Shown: positions 34,084-43,867, counted from the first letter of the stretch. The stretch: DNA of 64,000 nucleotides from Hymenobacter sp. YIM 151858-1 (GCF_025979705.1 NZ_CP110136.1:3286001-3350000); one strand, 5' to 3'. Numbers and translations: made by a program. Notes: a model not told the origin generated them from the letters alone.

Positions 34084-35514
34084 ATGCTCTTTTACGCCCT
34101 GCTGAAGCCCCCCGTGCAGCTCGCGCTGCGCGTGTTTTTCCGCCGCCTCCAGATCCGCAACGCCGAGCGCCTGCAGGAGCCGGGGCCGCTGCTCATCGCC
34201 GCCAACCACCCCAACACCCTGATGGACCCCTTGGTGGTGGCCGCCAACCGCCGGCAGCAGATTCATTTTCTGGCCAAGAGCACGTTTTTTCAGAACCCGG
34301 TGTCGCGGTGGTTTTTTGAGCGCTCCAACTGCATCCCCGTGTACCGCCGGCAAGACGTGGAATCCGGCGACGCCAACATCACGCCCGAGCAGCTGCAGGC
34401 CCTCAACGAAAAAGCCTTCGGCCGCAGCTACGACCACCTCGGGCGCGGCGGCACGCTCATGATTTTCCCGGAGGGCACCAGCATTGCCGAGCGCCGGCTG
34501 CGCCCGCTCAAAACCGGCGCCGCGCGCATTGCCCTGGGTGCCGAGGCGCGCCACCAGTTTAAGCTGGGGCTGCGCATCCTGCCCATCGGCATCAACTACT
34601 CCGCCTCCACCCGCTTCCGCTCCGATGTGCTCCTCAACCCGGCCGCGCCCATTGTGGTAGCCGATTACGCCGCCCAGTACCGCCTCGACCCCGAAGCCGC
34701 CGCCGAGGCCCTTACCGAGGAGCTGCGCCGCCGCCTGGAGCAGCACCTGGTGGTAACGCGCGACGACGCCGAAGACGCCCTGGTGCGCCAGATCGAGGCC
34801 ACCTTTGGCCAGTACCTGGTGCCCGAGCACAACGAAGGCAGCCCCTACGAGGAGTTTCAGCTGACGCGCACCTTGCTGCAAGCCGTGGCCTGGTTTGAGC
34901 GCCACTCGCCCGACCACCTGCAGGAGCTGCGCCGCCGCGTAACCGACTACACCCAGGAGCTGCACCGCCTCCGCATCAGCGACGAAGCCCTGCAGCGCAG
35001 CGGCGCCCGGCGCGGCCGCCTGAAGCGGGGCCTGCTTACGGCCCTGAAGGTGGTACTGGGCTTTCCGGTGTATGCCTACGGCGCGCTCAACAACTACGTG
35101 CCCTACATCATCCCCTCCGTAATTGCCAAGCGCGCCACCCAGGATGTGGAGTTTATTGCGCCCATAATGCTGGTTACGGGCATGCTCACCTTCGGGCTGA
35201 TGTACCCGCTGCAAACCTGGCTCGTGCACCGCCTCACCGACAACAACTGGCTGACGGCGCTCTACGCGCTCAGCCTGCCCGTTACCGGTTTCTACGCCCT
35301 GCACTACTGGAACCGCCTCACCCAGCGCCTCCAACGCCTGCGCCTGCTGCGCCTGTTTCGGGAGCAGCGGCCGGTGGCCGAAGGCGTGCTGCGCCAGCGC
35401 ACCACCATTCTGCGCTTGCTGGCCGATGCCCGCGACGCCTACGTGGCCGCTCGGCGTGAGGCTTCGCCCCGCGGCTTATCCGAGGAAAAAGACGGGGCCG
35501 CGGCGGCGTTGTAG
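34084..35514 (+). CDS. 1-acyl-glycerol-3-phosphate acyltransferase-like (PlsC-type) membrane protein
   Basis: 476 aa. PlsC motifs: AANHPNTLMDPLVVAAN (NHxxxxD catalytic), IFPEGTSIAERRLRPLKTGAARIAL (motif III with PEGT), and PIGINYSAS. After the catalytic half (residues 1-230), a helical region and three to four C-terminal membrane helices (ALKVVLGFPVYAYGALNNYVP, LVTGMLTFGLMYPLQTWLV, LTALYALSLPVTGFYAL) follow, typical of the large Bacteroidota lysophospholipid acyltransferases. It builds phosphatidic acid or remodels phospholipid. ATG 34084 supported by the catalytic domain start. Confidence 0.88.
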   Translation: MLFYALLKPPVQLALRVFFRRLQIRNAERLQEPGPLLIAANHPNTLMDPLVVAANRRQQIHFLAKSTFFQNPVSRWFFERSNCIPVYRRQDVESGDANITPEQLQALNEKAFGRSYDHLGRGGTLMIFPEGTSIAERRLRPLKTGAARIALGAEARHQFKLGLRILPIGINYSASTRFRSDVLLNPAAPIVVADYAAQYRLDPEAAAEALTEELRRRLEQHLVVTRDDAEDALVRQIEATFGQYLVPEHNEGSPYEEFQLTRTLLQAVAWFERHSPDHLQELRRRVTDYTQELHRLRISDEALQRSGARRGRLKRGLLTALKVVLGFPVYAYGALNNYVPYIIPSVIAKRATQDVEFIAPIMLVTGMLTFGLMYPLQTWLVHRLTDNNWLTALYALSLPVTGFYALHYWNRLTQRLQRLRLLRLFREQRPVAEGVLRQRTTILRLLADARDAYVAARREASPRGLSEEKDGAAAAL

Positions 35515-35543
35515 GGCCCGGCTGTCGTGGTGAGCGGAGCTAG

Positions 35544-35574
35544 CTGTCATGTCGAGCGCAGCGAGACATGACAG
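35544..35574. repeat. REP-like palindrome CTGTCATGTCGAGC...
   Basis: CTGTCATGTC (35544-35553) pairs with GACATGACAG (35565-35574) around an 11-nt loop. Same family as the REP-like units at 6591. It lies between convergent genes and may act as a terminator. Confidence 0.65.
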
Positions 35575-35591
35575 ACGTGAGCAACGTGCTC

Positions 35592-36254
35592 CTACAAATC
35601 CACCTTCACCCCGAAACCCAGGGTGAGGATGTCGTGCAGGGGCAGGCCGCCCAGGTTGGTCATGGCGCTGGTGAGGTACAGGTCGTTGGTGCCCAGCTCG
35701 TAGTAAGCGGCTACGGTGCGCGGCTGCCCAAAGCGGTTGGTGCCGACTACGCGCGCCACGCGGCCGCCCACAAAGCCGCCGATGCGCGTGCGCGCCGACC
35801 ACCAGTAGTAGCCGTTGTAGTATTTCTCGTCGCGCGACTCGACCATGCCGTTGCTGGCCGTGTGGCTCACGAACATGCCCACCGACAGCGGCCGCAGCTG
35901 CCACTTGGTTTCGCCTAGGTCGAGCGTGAAGGGCGAGTACGTGGCCTTGCCCGTGAACACGCCCATGGGCGTGATGCTGTACTTTTTGGGCACGTAGCCC
36001 GCCAGCACGTCCACATCGAGCTTGCCGCGCAGGGTGGTGTAGCCCACGCCGGCCGCTACCATGCCCTGCCCGCCGGCGGCTTGCGCAATGGCGTGGTGGG
36101 GGCGGTACCAGGGTTGGGCAATCAGGCCGAGGGGCGCTGCGGGCTCATCGGGGGCAGCGGCAGTGGTATCGGGCGCGGCGGCGCCTAGGTGCGCGGCGCG
36201 GGCGGGGGCAGGCAGCAGCGCGGCCAGCAGCGGAAGCAGAAACAGGCGGCGCAT
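35592..36254 (-). CDS. Outer membrane beta-barrel-like protein
   Basis: 220 aa from ATG 36254. Signal peptide (RLFLLPLLAALLPAPARA) then a long Ala/Pro region, and beta strands with aromatic belts (YTTLRGKLDVDVLAGYVP, YSPFTLDLGETKWQLRPLSVGMFVS, YYWWSARTRIGGFVGGRV, LPLHDILTLGFGVKVDL), ending in DL. The start codon overlaps the stop of the upstream metallophosphoesterase gene by one base (TGATG). Unknown function; likely the second gene of a pair. Confidence 0.75.
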   Translation of the reverse strand: MRRLFLLPLLAALLPAPARAAHLGAAAPDTTAAAPDEPAAPLGLIAQPWYRPHHAIAQAAGGQGMVAAGVGYTTLRGKLDVDVLAGYVPKKYSITPMGVFTGKATYSPFTLDLGETKWQLRPLSVGMFVSHTASNGMVESRDEKYYNGYYWWSARTRIGGFVGGRVARVVGTNRFGQPRTVAAYYELGTNDLYLTSAMTNLGGLPLHDILTLGFGVKVDL

Positions 36255-37105
36255 CAGAACTGGACTTTTTCGAGCTTGAACTCCTTTTCGCCCCACACCG
36301 TGAGCACCACGTACTGGCGCTTCTCGAAGCTGTACGAGTTGATGAACGTCACGTCGTTCTCGTAGGGCTTGCCGATGCTGAAATCGTGGTTGTGGCCGTT
36401 CAGCTCGAAGGCCAGGCGCGGCGCATCGCCTAGGGTTTGCACGTAGGGCTCCACCAGTTTCGGGTCGAAGTCGGAGCTCATGGGGGCCACGTGGCTCATC
36501 ACAATCTGGCGCTTTACCTCGGGGGCGGGCTCGCGCAGCTCGCGCTGCACCCAGCTTACATCGGGCACGCGGCCGTTGAAGCCGTACTCGCGGCCGTTGG
36601 TATCCACCATCACGAACTTGGTGCCGGCGTAGGTAAAGGTGTAGTTGAGCGGGCCGTACACTTGCTGGTACGCTCCGCTGCCGTTGGCCACCAAATCGTG
36701 GTTGCCCACCACCGTGAGGTAGGGCATGCGCAGGTGGCGCAGCTTATCGTGCACCCAGCGCAGCTCGCGCACCAGCCCGAAGTCCGATACGTCGCCGGCC
36801 AGCACCACAAAAGCAATGTCGCGTTGCTGGTTTACGCTCGTTACAAAGTCTTCGGCCTCGGAGTAGAAGCGCTGCGAATCGCCGGTGAACACGAAGCGCA
36901 CCGTGTCGCCGCCCGTGGGATTGGGCTGAGCCTGCAGGCGCTCCAGGTTTTTCTGGGTGAGGTTGCGGAACGCTTCGGGGGTGCGGGTTTCGTTGGGGCT
37001 GAACTCGATTAAATCGCAGCCGGCCAAGAGGCACAGTACGGCACCGGCCAACAGGCTGCGGTGGAGTAGTAAGCAGGTATGAAGAAAGGAGAAAAGCTGT
37101 TTCAT
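36254..37105 (-). CDS. Lipoprotein metallophosphoesterase
   Basis: 283 aa. Signal peptide with lipobox LLAGCDL. Calcineurin-like metal ligands: VFTGDSQRF, VLAGDVSDFG, VVGNHDLVAN, VMSHVAPM and ELNGHNHDFSIG, so both metals can bind. The first motif is FTGDSQ, where D-x-H is usual. Likely an envelope phosphatase of unknown substrate. Its stop overlaps the ATG of the beta-barrel gene. Confidence 0.88.
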   Translation of the reverse strand: MKQLFSFLHTCLLLHRSLLAGAVLCLLAGCDLIEFSPNETRTPEAFRNLTQKNLERLQAQPNPTGGDTVRFVFTGDSQRFYSEAEDFVTSVNQQRDIAFVVLAGDVSDFGLVRELRWVHDKLRHLRMPYLTVVGNHDLVANGSGAYQQVYGPLNYTFTYAGTKFVMVDTNGREYGFNGRVPDVSWVQRELREPAPEVKRQIVMSHVAPMSSDFDPKLVEPYVQTLGDAPRLAFELNGHNHDFSIGKPYENDVTFINSYSFEKRQYVVLTVWGEKEFKLEKVQF

Positions 37106-37294
37106 GTGGTCTGCACCCGCCCCGCATGTGCGGCATGGGGCTTGGTGTGCAGTCGTTCTATACCACCGAGGCCTAAGTTTTGTTAATATATTTTTTCATT
37201 TAAGCAATATTTTACACTGCATTCTTTTATTACTACTTGTAACAGCCTCATCAACAGCAACTAAATTTATTCAGATAGCCCTATACTGTTGAGC

Positions 37295-38956
37295 TTATTC
37301 GTCGAGGTATTGGTGCACAAACTTGATGGCCATGGCCCCCTCGCCCACGGCCGAGGCCACGCGGGCCATGGCGCCGGCGCGGCTGTCGCCGGCCGCGAAA
37401 ATGCCCGGCACCGAGGTTTCGAGGGCGTAGGGTTCGCGGCGCTTTTTCCAGATGGGGGCAAACCGGGCATCGGCCAGCAAATCGCGGCCGGTAATTACAA
37501 AGCCTTTGCCGTCGCAGAGCACGGCATTGCACAGCCACTCGGTGCTGGGCTTGGCCCCGATGAACACAAACACGGCCCGGGCGGAGCACTCCTGCTCGGC
37601 GCCGCTTTGGTTGTGGTGCAGCACCACGGTTTCGAGGCTATCCTGGCCGCGCACCTCTTTTATTTCGGTGTAAGGCAGCAGCTCGATGTTGGGCGTGCGG
37701 CCGATCTGCTCGATGAGGTAGGCCGACATGGACGCCGCCAACGACGCCCCGCGAATCACGATGTACACCTTGCGTGCAAACACGGCCAGGTACATAGCCG
37801 CCTGGCCCGCCGAGTTGCCACCGCCCACCACGTACACATCCTGCTGGCTGCAGGAGCGCGCCTCGGTGCGGGCCGCGCCGTAGTACACGCCCGCGCCGGT
37901 AAGCCGCTCCATGCCGGGTACGGCCAGCTGCCGGTAGCTTACGCCGGTGGTCAGCACCACGGCGCGGGTGCGCACCTCGCTGCCATCGGCCAGGGTAAGC
38001 ACCTTGTACTCATCCTGCACGCACAGCTGCGTTACCTCCTGCGGCGACAAAAACTCGGCCCCCAGGCGCACGGCTTGCGCCCACGCCCGGTGCGCCAGCT
38101 CGGCCCCGCTCAGGCCCGTCGGGAAGCCTAGGTAGTTTTCGATGCGCGACGAGGTGCCAGCTTGCCCGCCGGGGGTTTGCCGCTCAATCAGCAGGGTTTT
38201 CAGGCCCTCGGAGGCCCCGTACACCGCGGCACCTAGGCCCGAGGGGCCGGCGCCCACCACCACCACATCGTAGAGTGGCTGCGAAGCTTTTAGGGCCAAG
38301 CCCAGCTTTTCGGCAATGGCCGTGCGGCTGGGCTGCGCCAAGGCGGTGCCGTCGTCGAACACGGTTATGGGCAAGTCGCTCGGCGTCAGACCTAGGGAGC
38401 TAAGCAGTACGGCCGCTTCGGGGTTGGTTTCGAAATCGAGCCACTGAAACGCCACCATGTACGCCGCCAGAAAGTCCTTGAGCTCGTGCGACTGCGGCGA
38501 CCATTGAAAGCCCAGCAGCCGCACGCCCTGAAAGCGCGGCTGGTACTGCGCCTGCCAGGTGGCCAGCAAATCGTGCAGCGTGGGGTAGAGCAGGTGCTGG
38601 GGCGGGTCCCAGGGCTTCATGAGGTAATAATCGAGGTGCGCTTCGTTGATGGCCCGGATAGCGGCCTCGGTATCGGCGTAGGCCGTGAGCAGCACGCGCT
38701 TGGCCTCCGGAAAGAGCGTGCGCGCCTGCTCGAGCAGCTGCACGCCCTCCATATCGGGCATGCGCTGATCGGAGAGTACCAGGGCCAGTGGCTCGGCGCG
38801 GGCTTTTAGCTGACGAATGGCCTCGAGCCCCTCGGCCCCCGAACCAGCGCGCAGAATGCGGTAGTCCTGGCGAAACTCCTGGCGCAAGTCGCGGTCGATG
38901 GCGGCGAGTACCTGCGGGTCGTCGTCGACCACGAGCAAAGCTGGCTTCTTGGGCAT
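37295..38956 (-). CDS. Receiver - glutaredoxin-like - thioredoxin-reductase-like flavoprotein fusion
   Basis: 553 aa. Residues 1-120 are a response-regulator receiver (DDD at 11-13, phosphoacceptor Asp63 in LVLSDQRMPD, Lys115 in YYLMKPW). Residues about 145-220 look like a glutaredoxin-type domain whose active site has become WSPQSHEL, without cysteine. From 230 on, a thioredoxin-reductase-like flavoprotein has the FAD motif VVVGAGPSGLGAAVYG and the NAD(P)H motif VYVVGGGNSAGQAA, but no CxxC, so disulphide reduction is unlikely. Paired with the kinase at 39104 on the same strand. The output is probably a phosphorylation-controlled redox enzyme. Confidence 0.85.
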   Translation of the reverse strand: MPKKPALLVVDDDPQVLAAIDRDLRQEFRQDYRILRAGSGAEGLEAIRQLKARAEPLALVLSDQRMPDMEGVQLLEQARTLFPEAKRVLLTAYADTEAAIRAINEAHLDYYLMKPWDPPQHLLYPTLHDLLATWQAQYQPRFQGVRLLGFQWSPQSHELKDFLAAYMVAFQWLDFETNPEAAVLLSSLGLTPSDLPITVFDDGTALAQPSRTAIAEKLGLALKASQPLYDVVVVGAGPSGLGAAVYGASEGLKTLLIERQTPGGQAGTSSRIENYLGFPTGLSGAELAHRAWAQAVRLGAEFLSPQEVTQLCVQDEYKVLTLADGSEVRTRAVVLTTGVSYRQLAVPGMERLTGAGVYYGAARTEARSCSQQDVYVVGGGNSAGQAAMYLAVFARKVYIVIRGASLAASMSAYLIEQIGRTPNIELLPYTEIKEVRGQDSLETVVLHHNQSGAEQECSARAVFVFIGAKPSTEWLCNAVLCDGKGFVITGRDLLADARFAPIWKKRREPYALETSVPGIFAAGDSRAGAMARVASAVGEGAMAIKFVHQYLDE

Positions 38957-38975
38957 GGCGAGGGTACTAATTAAT

Positions 38976-39103
38976 AAGTGACAGGTAACACGAAACAGGT
39001 GACAGGAAGGACGCGCGAGCCAGATGGCACGTGGTGGGCAACAGGCAATACGTAAGCAAGTGGCTTTTCCAGCCTGTGACGTGTCACTTGTTACCTGTTA
39101 CTT
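38976..39103. repeat. Intergenic inverted repeat GTGACAGGTAACA... between kinase and flavoprotein genes
   Basis: Imperfect 31-bp arms 38976-39006 and 39073-39103 with repeated ACAGGT/ACCTGT, spacer 66 bp. The right arm touches the kinase stop. May attenuate or process the two-gene mRNA. Confidence 0.65.
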
Positions 39104-40507
39104 TTAATCGGCCAGCGGCAGCCACACGCAAAACTCGGTGCGGCCGGGCTCGGAGTTGGCTTGCAGGCGCCCGCCGTGGCTGAGCACGATGCGCCGGGCA
39201 ATGTCGAGCCCCAGGCCGGTGCCCTCGCCTACGGGTTTGGTGGTGTAGAAGGGCTCGAAGATGTGCGGCAGCACCTCTGGCGCAATGCCCGAGCCGCTGT
39301 CGATAATGCACACACAAATAAAATTGCCCTCGCGGCGGGTGCGCAGCGTAAGGGTGCCGTCTTGGGGCAAAGCGTCGATGGCGTTGTCAATCAGGTTGGT
39401 CCATACCTGGTTGAGCGCCCCCGGCGAGCCATCAACAAGCACCAAACCCTGGGCGTACTCGCGCACTACCTGAACGTGGCGCTGCCGCAGCGGGTAGCTG
39501 AGCAAAGCCAGGGTGCTATCGAGGCCGCCGTGCACATCGGTGGGCACCATGCCGGCACCGCGGTCCATGTGGGAGTACTCCTTTACGTTGCGCACCAGCT
39601 CCGAAATGCGCCGGGCCGCCTCTTGCACATCGCGCACCAACTGGCGGCTGGCCAGCTGGCCTTCGAGCCACCGCAGGGCTGGTTGGCGTGCGTGCCTAGG
39701 TAGCGCGGCCAACACGGGCGCCAGGGCATCTTCGTCGAGGCCGCCGCTGAGCAGGCCGGCGGCCAGGGTGTGGGCGTCGGCAATGCCTTGCTTGCGCAGC
39801 CAGGCCTCCAGCTCCTCCTCGCAATCGGCCTGCTCCAGCACCGAGAGCGAGGTGCTGGCCAGCGCCGAGCGGCTGGCCAGGGCCAACAACGGGGGCAGCT
39901 GCTCGGCCGGTACGCCCGCGGCCAGCAACTCTTGCAGCAGCATGGGCTCGGCACCGGTGCGGGCCGAGAGGTCGGCGGCGGCCCGGCTGATGGCGGCAGC
40001 GGGGTTGTTCAGCTCGTGGGCCAGGCCGGCAGCCAGCTTACCTAGGGCGCGCAGCTTGTCGTCGCGCTCCAGCCCGCGGGCTTCTTCGCGCACCCGGTCG
40101 CTCATCAGCCCCACCAACCGCTGCACCAGCTCGGGGCTTTGGTGCTCCAGCTCCGGAAACTGGCTGCGGTGCAGCATCAGCAGGGTTGCATCGGCCGTAA
40201 CCACGCCGGTGGCCGTGGTTTGACGCAGCCGCGAGTACGGCAACACCCCCGACACGGCCGGCGCCTCGAAGCGCAGAAAAGGCTCGCGCTGCCCGCCTTG
40301 CTCGCGCCACAGCTGCAACGCACCGCGCAACAATACAAACATATGGTCGGTAGGGTCGCCGGGCCTGAACAGCTCGGTACCAGCGGGCAAAAAGCGCGCT
40401 TCGCTGTGCTCCAGCAGCCACATCAGTACTTCGTCGGGCAAGCCGGCCAGTACTGGTATGGTGGCCAAGTCGTCGGCCGTTACGAGCGGGGTAGTTGAGG
40501 TAGCCAT
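39104..40507 (-). CDS. Cyclic-nucleotide-binding soluble histidine kinase
   Basis: 467 aa, no membrane helix. Residues 12-130 form a CRP-type cNMP-binding domain ([25 protein letters not shown]). Then HisKA with H-box [13 protein letters not shown] (His164), a long insert and an HATPase domain: N-box [17 protein letters not shown]1 DSGSGIAP, F-box FEPFYTTK, G2 GTGLGLDIA. The likely partner is the receiver-flavoprotein encoded 147 bp downstream. Ligand of the sensor domain is unknown. Confidence 0.88.
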   Translation of the reverse strand: MATSTTPLVTADDLATIPVLAGLPDEVLMWLLEHSEARFLPAGTELFRPGDPTDHMFVLLRGALQLWREQGGQREPFLRFEAPAVSGVLPYSRLRQTTATGVVTADATLLMLHRSQFPELEHQSPELVQRLVGLMSDRVREEARGLERDDKLRALGKLAAGLAHELNNPAAAISRAAADLSARTGAEPMLLQELLAAGVPAEQLPPLLALASRSALASTSLSVLEQADCEEELEAWLRKQGIADAHTLAAGLLSGGLDEDALAPVLAALPRHARQPALRWLEGQLASRQLVRDVQEAARRISELVRNVKEYSHMDRGAGMVPTDVHGGLDSTLALLSYPLRQRHVQVVREYAQGLVLVDGSPGALNQVWTNLIDNAIDALPQDGTLTLRTRREGNFICVCIIDSGSGIAPEVLPHIFEPFYTTKPVGEGTGLGLDIARRIVLSHGGRLQANSEPGRTEFCVWLPLAD

Positions 40508-40786
40508 GCCCGAGTTAAATGGTTGAACGATAAGCTACACGAACGCCGGCACAAAGCCACCGCATGCCGGCTAACCTAATTGCAACCCGCCTGCGTACCC
40601 GAGGTTTGACCCGGCTGCTATCCGTGCAGACGCAGCCCCGCGCCATATGCTTTATGCCGTACGCCAGAAAATTGAACAGCCGCCGGCCACGGCGCAAAAA
40701 GTAGCGTTCCTAGGTCGGAAATAGCGTTTCTTGCCAAACTTTTCTGCCCAGCTGCGCATTAACCCAGAATACCCTCAGAGCATTAC

Positions 40787-42172
40787 ATGGCCAAAATCAA
40801 GACCCTTTATTTCTGCCAAACGTGCGGTGCGCAGTCGGCTAAGTGGATCGGGCGTTGCCCCTCGTGCGGCGAGTGGAACACCTACGTGGAGGAAGTTATC
40901 CAGAAGGAGGAAATTACCCCGGCTACCGCCTGGAAAGCGTCTACCTCGGTGGGCGGCACCAGCAAGGCGGCCAAGCCCAAGGCCCTAGGTGAAATCCTGT
41001 ACGAAGAGGAGTCGCGCCTCGACACCCACGACGGCGAGCTGAACCGTGTGCTGGGCGGCGGCTTGGTGCCGGGCTCGTTGGTACTTATCGGCGGCGAGCC
41101 GGGCATCGGCAAAAGCACCCTGATGCTGCAGATTGCCATGCAGCTGCGCGATTTGCGCATCCTGTACGTATCGGGCGAGGAAAGCGAGCAGCAGATAAAG
41201 ATGCGTGCCGAGCGCCTGGGCCGGCAGCACCAGGGCCTGTACATCCTCACCGAAACCAACACCCAGAACATCTTCAAGCAGATTGACGCGCTGCAGCCCA
41301 ACGTGGTGGTGGTCGACTCGATCCAGACCCTGCACTCGCAGCTCGTCGAGTCGGGCGCGGGCTCGGTAAGCCAGGTGCGCGAGTGCACCACCGAGCTGCT
41401 GAAGTACGCCAAAGACACGGGCGTGCCGGTGCTGCTTATCGGCCACATCACGAAGGACGGCTCCATTGCCGGCCCCAAAATTCTGGAGCACATGGTGGAT
41501 ACGGTGCTGCAGTTTGAGGGCGACCGGCACCTGACGTACCGCATCCTGCGCACCATCAAAAACCGCTTCGGCTCCACGGCCGAGCTGGGTATTTACGAAA
41601 TGCAGGGCTCGGGCCTGCGGCAGGTCTCGAACCCCTCGGAAATTCTGCTGTCGCAGCGGGCCGAAACCCTGAGTGGCATTGCCATTGGGGCCACGCTCGA
41701 GGGCAACCGCCCCCTGCTGGTGGAGGTGCAGGCCCTGGTAACGCCCGCCACCTACGGCACGCCGCAGCGCAGCAGCACCGGTTTCGACAGCAAGCGCCTG
41801 CAAATGCTGCTGGCCGTGCTGGAGAAACGCTCGGGCCTGCGCCTGGGCCAGCACGACGTGTTCCTGAACATTGCCGGCGGCCTGCGCCTCGAAGACCCCG
41901 CCCTCGACGCGGCCGTGTGCGCGGCGGTGGTATCGTCGCTGAACGACATTCCGGTGCCCGGCGACGTGTGCCTGGCGGCCGAAGTGGGCCTGAGCGGCGA
42001 GATACGCGCCGTGTCGCGGCTGGATCAGCGCTTGTCGGAAGCCGAGAAGCTGGGTTTCCGCGAGATGTACATCTCGCAGTTCAACGGCCGCGGCCTCGAC
42101 CTAGGGCGGTTTGGACTAAAAGTTCACCCGGTTGCACGTCTCGATGAAGTTCTCAGCGGACTGTTCGGCTAA
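40787..42172 (+). CDS. radA: DNA repair protein RadA
   Basis: 461 aa, full length. C4 zinc finger (CQTCGAQSAKWIGRCPSCGEW), Walker A GGEPGIGKSTLML, the RadA-specific KNRFG motif (TIKNRFGSTAE) and the C-terminal Lon-like domain (GLRLEDPALDAAVCAAVVSS, GEVGLSGEIRAVSRLDQR-type). RadA is a RecA-like branch-migration helicase in recombination repair. No promoter box was identified. Two in-frame CCTAGG sites (40984, 42100). Confidence 0.96.
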   Translation: MAKIKTLYFCQTCGAQSAKWIGRCPSCGEWNTYVEEVIQKEEITPATAWKASTSVGGTSKAAKPKALGEILYEEESRLDTHDGELNRVLGGGLVPGSLVLIGGEPGIGKSTLMLQIAMQLRDLRILYVSGEESEQQIKMRAERLGRQHQGLYILTETNTQNIFKQIDALQPNVVVVDSIQTLHSQLVESGAGSVSQVRECTTELLKYAKDTGVPVLLIGHITKDGSIAGPKILEHMVDTVLQFEGDRHLTYRILRTIKNRFGSTAELGIYEMQGSGLRQVSNPSEILLSQRAETLSGIAIGATLEGNRPLLVEVQALVTPATYGTPQRSSTGFDSKRLQMLLAVLEKRSGLRLGQHDVFLNIAGGLRLEDPALDAAVCAAVVSSLNDIPVPGDVCLAAEVGLSGEIRAVSRLDQRLSEAEKLGFREMYISQFNGRGLDLGRFGLKVHPVARLDEVLSGLFG

Positions 42173-42377
42173 TCACATAAAAAGGGGATAATCGCCTAAA
42201 AATGTGGTGCGCGATATAGGATTTTATATACCTGTTCGCCGTAACTTAGACCCAACAATTGTCTTTTCCCGTGAATGACTTGCGGCTGAACTATTATAAG
42301 CTCAAGCACAACGGGGCGGCCCCGGCCGCGTATGCGGATTATTGTTCTTGTGCCACACCCCGATACCTAGCCGCCTG

Positions 42378-43844
42378 ATGTCTTTCGTCACACGTCTTTC
42401 TGCTCTGTCCCTGTTCGCACTGGGATTGTTAGCCGCCCCCGCGGCCGCACAGGCGCAGAGCACCGTGGTGCTCACCGGCAAAATCAACGGCAAAACCGAC
42501 GATACCGTAGCCGTATCGTTGCGCGAACACCCCCTCGACCCCAAGGAGCAGCTTACCTACGCCCGCGTCGACGGCAAAGGCGAGTTTAAGCTGGCCGTGA
42601 AGGTGGACGGCCCGACCAAGGCCGACCTGGTATACGGCGACGACGTGACCGGCCTGTGGCTGGAGCCCGGCACCAACCTGGAGGTGCGCTTTAAGGGCGA
42701 AGACCTGGCTACCACGGTGAAGTTTAAGGGCAAAGGCGCCGAGGCCAACACCTACCTCGCCGATTTCGACGAGCGGTTTGTGGAGAACGACGGCTTTCAG
42801 GTACTGCCCGACAACATCAGTCTCTACGAGGGGCCGTTTTTGTCGTTTCTGGACTACCGCCGCAAGGAGGAAATGAAGTTTTTGAAGGATGTGGAGGAAG
42901 ACGCCAACGTGTCGGCCGCATTCCGCAACTACACCAAAGCCGAAATCGACTACAGCTACGCCAACGACCGCCTGACCTATCAGGACCTGCGCGAGCAGGT
43001 GGTGGCCACCGAGGGCCGCCTGAAGATATCGGGCACGTACTACGACTTCCTGAACGACGCGGCGCTGCTCAACAACCCGGCCGCATACCAGAACGAGAGC
43101 TACCAGGAGTTCCTGCTGAACTACGTGCACTACGCCGCCACGGTGGCCGGCCGCAAAAAAGGCGACCCGGAGTTCTACCAGATGTGCTACAACCTGGCCA
43201 AGGAAAAGCTGCAAGGCCCCATGAAGCCCGTTATCATGGGCCGCGTGCTGCAGGAGTCGTTCCGCTTCGGCCACGTAAAGATGTCGGCGGCTATGCTGGA
43301 GGATTTCCGCCATTCCGTCGACCAGAAAAACCACTTCTACCCTTTCCTGAAGGCCGATTTCGATAAGCACAAAGACTTCGCTATCGGCTCGCCGGCTCCC
43401 GGCTTCAAGCTTGTTTCGGCCAAAGGCGACTCGGTATCCTTGCAGGATTTGCGCGGCAAGCTGGTGTACGTAAATTTCTGGCGCACCACCAGCGGCCTGG
43501 CCCTGCGCGATTTGCCCTACGCCCAGGAGCTGGCCAAGAAATTCAGCGGCCAGAACATCGTGTTCGTCAACATCGCCCTCGATGAGAACGAGCCGGCCTG
43601 GCGGCAGCTGGTAGCCAGCAAACGACTCTCGGGCATGCACCTGCGGGCCCCAGGCGGCCAGCGCGGCCCCCTGGCCCGCGCCTACATGCTGCAGGAAGTA
43701 CCGGCTTATTTCCTGATTGCGGAAGACGGCACCTTCCTGAACACCAAGCCCAAGCGCCTGAGCAGCCGCGCCGCCGTCGACGAAATCAAGGAATCGTTCG
43801 GCAAGGCCTCTACCTACAGCAGCGCCCTGCCCTCGGGCAAGTAA
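42378..43844 (+). CDS. TlpA-like thioredoxin-fold protein lacking catalytic cysteines
   Basis: 488 aa. Signal peptide (LSLFALGLLAAPAAAQAQ), an N-terminal beta domain resembling DUF4369 (VVLTGKINGKTDDTVAVSL, YTYARVDGKGEFKL-type), a helical middle, and a C-terminal AhpC/TSA/TlpA fold from about residue 335 (IGSPAPGFKLVSAKGDSVSLQDLRGKLVYVNFW...). The site where the CxxC should stand reads VNFWRTTSGLALRD, with no cysteine, and the fold contains none. The family usually reduces disulphides in the periplasm; this member probably binds instead. Function unknown. ATG 42378 fits the signal. Confidence 0.8.
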   Translation: MSFVTRLSALSLFALGLLAAPAAAQAQSTVVLTGKINGKTDDTVAVSLREHPLDPKEQLTYARVDGKGEFKLAVKVDGPTKADLVYGDDVTGLWLEPGTNLEVRFKGEDLATTVKFKGKGAEANTYLADFDERFVENDGFQVLPDNISLYEGPFLSFLDYRRKEEMKFLKDVEEDANVSAAFRNYTKAEIDYSYANDRLTYQDLREQVVATEGRLKISGTYYDFLNDAALLNNPAAYQNESYQEFLLNYVHYAATVAGRKKGDPEFYQMCYNLAKEKLQGPMKPVIMGRVLQESFRFGHVKMSAAMLEDFRHSVDQKNHFYPFLKADFDKHKDFAIGSPAPGFKLVSAKGDSVSLQDLRGKLVYVNFWRTTSGLALRDLPYAQELAKKFSGQNIVFVNIALDENEPAWRQLVASKRLSGMHLRAPGGQRGPLARAYMLQEVPAYFLIAEDGTFLNTKPKRLSSRAAVDEIKESFGKASTYSSALPSGK

Positions 43845-43867
43845 TTGCCCCTAGGTCGGGCATAGTG

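Noticed and set aside
32815-35334. Very long open frame on the minus strand, about 839 codons, spanning two genes
   Set aside because: It lies antisense to the acyltransferase and out of frame with the TPR gene; its translation is Arg/Gly/Ala-rich with no fold. High GC gives many such open frames.
37106-37294. Possible small gene in the AT-rich stretch upstream of the metallophosphoesterase
   Set aside because: Only short frames with poor composition; more likely promoter sequence and an imperfect hairpin.
37295-38956. Thioredoxin reductase (trxB)
   Set aside because: The CxxC of the NADPH domain is missing, and a receiver and glutaredoxin-like domain are fused; it is unlikely to reduce thioredoxin.
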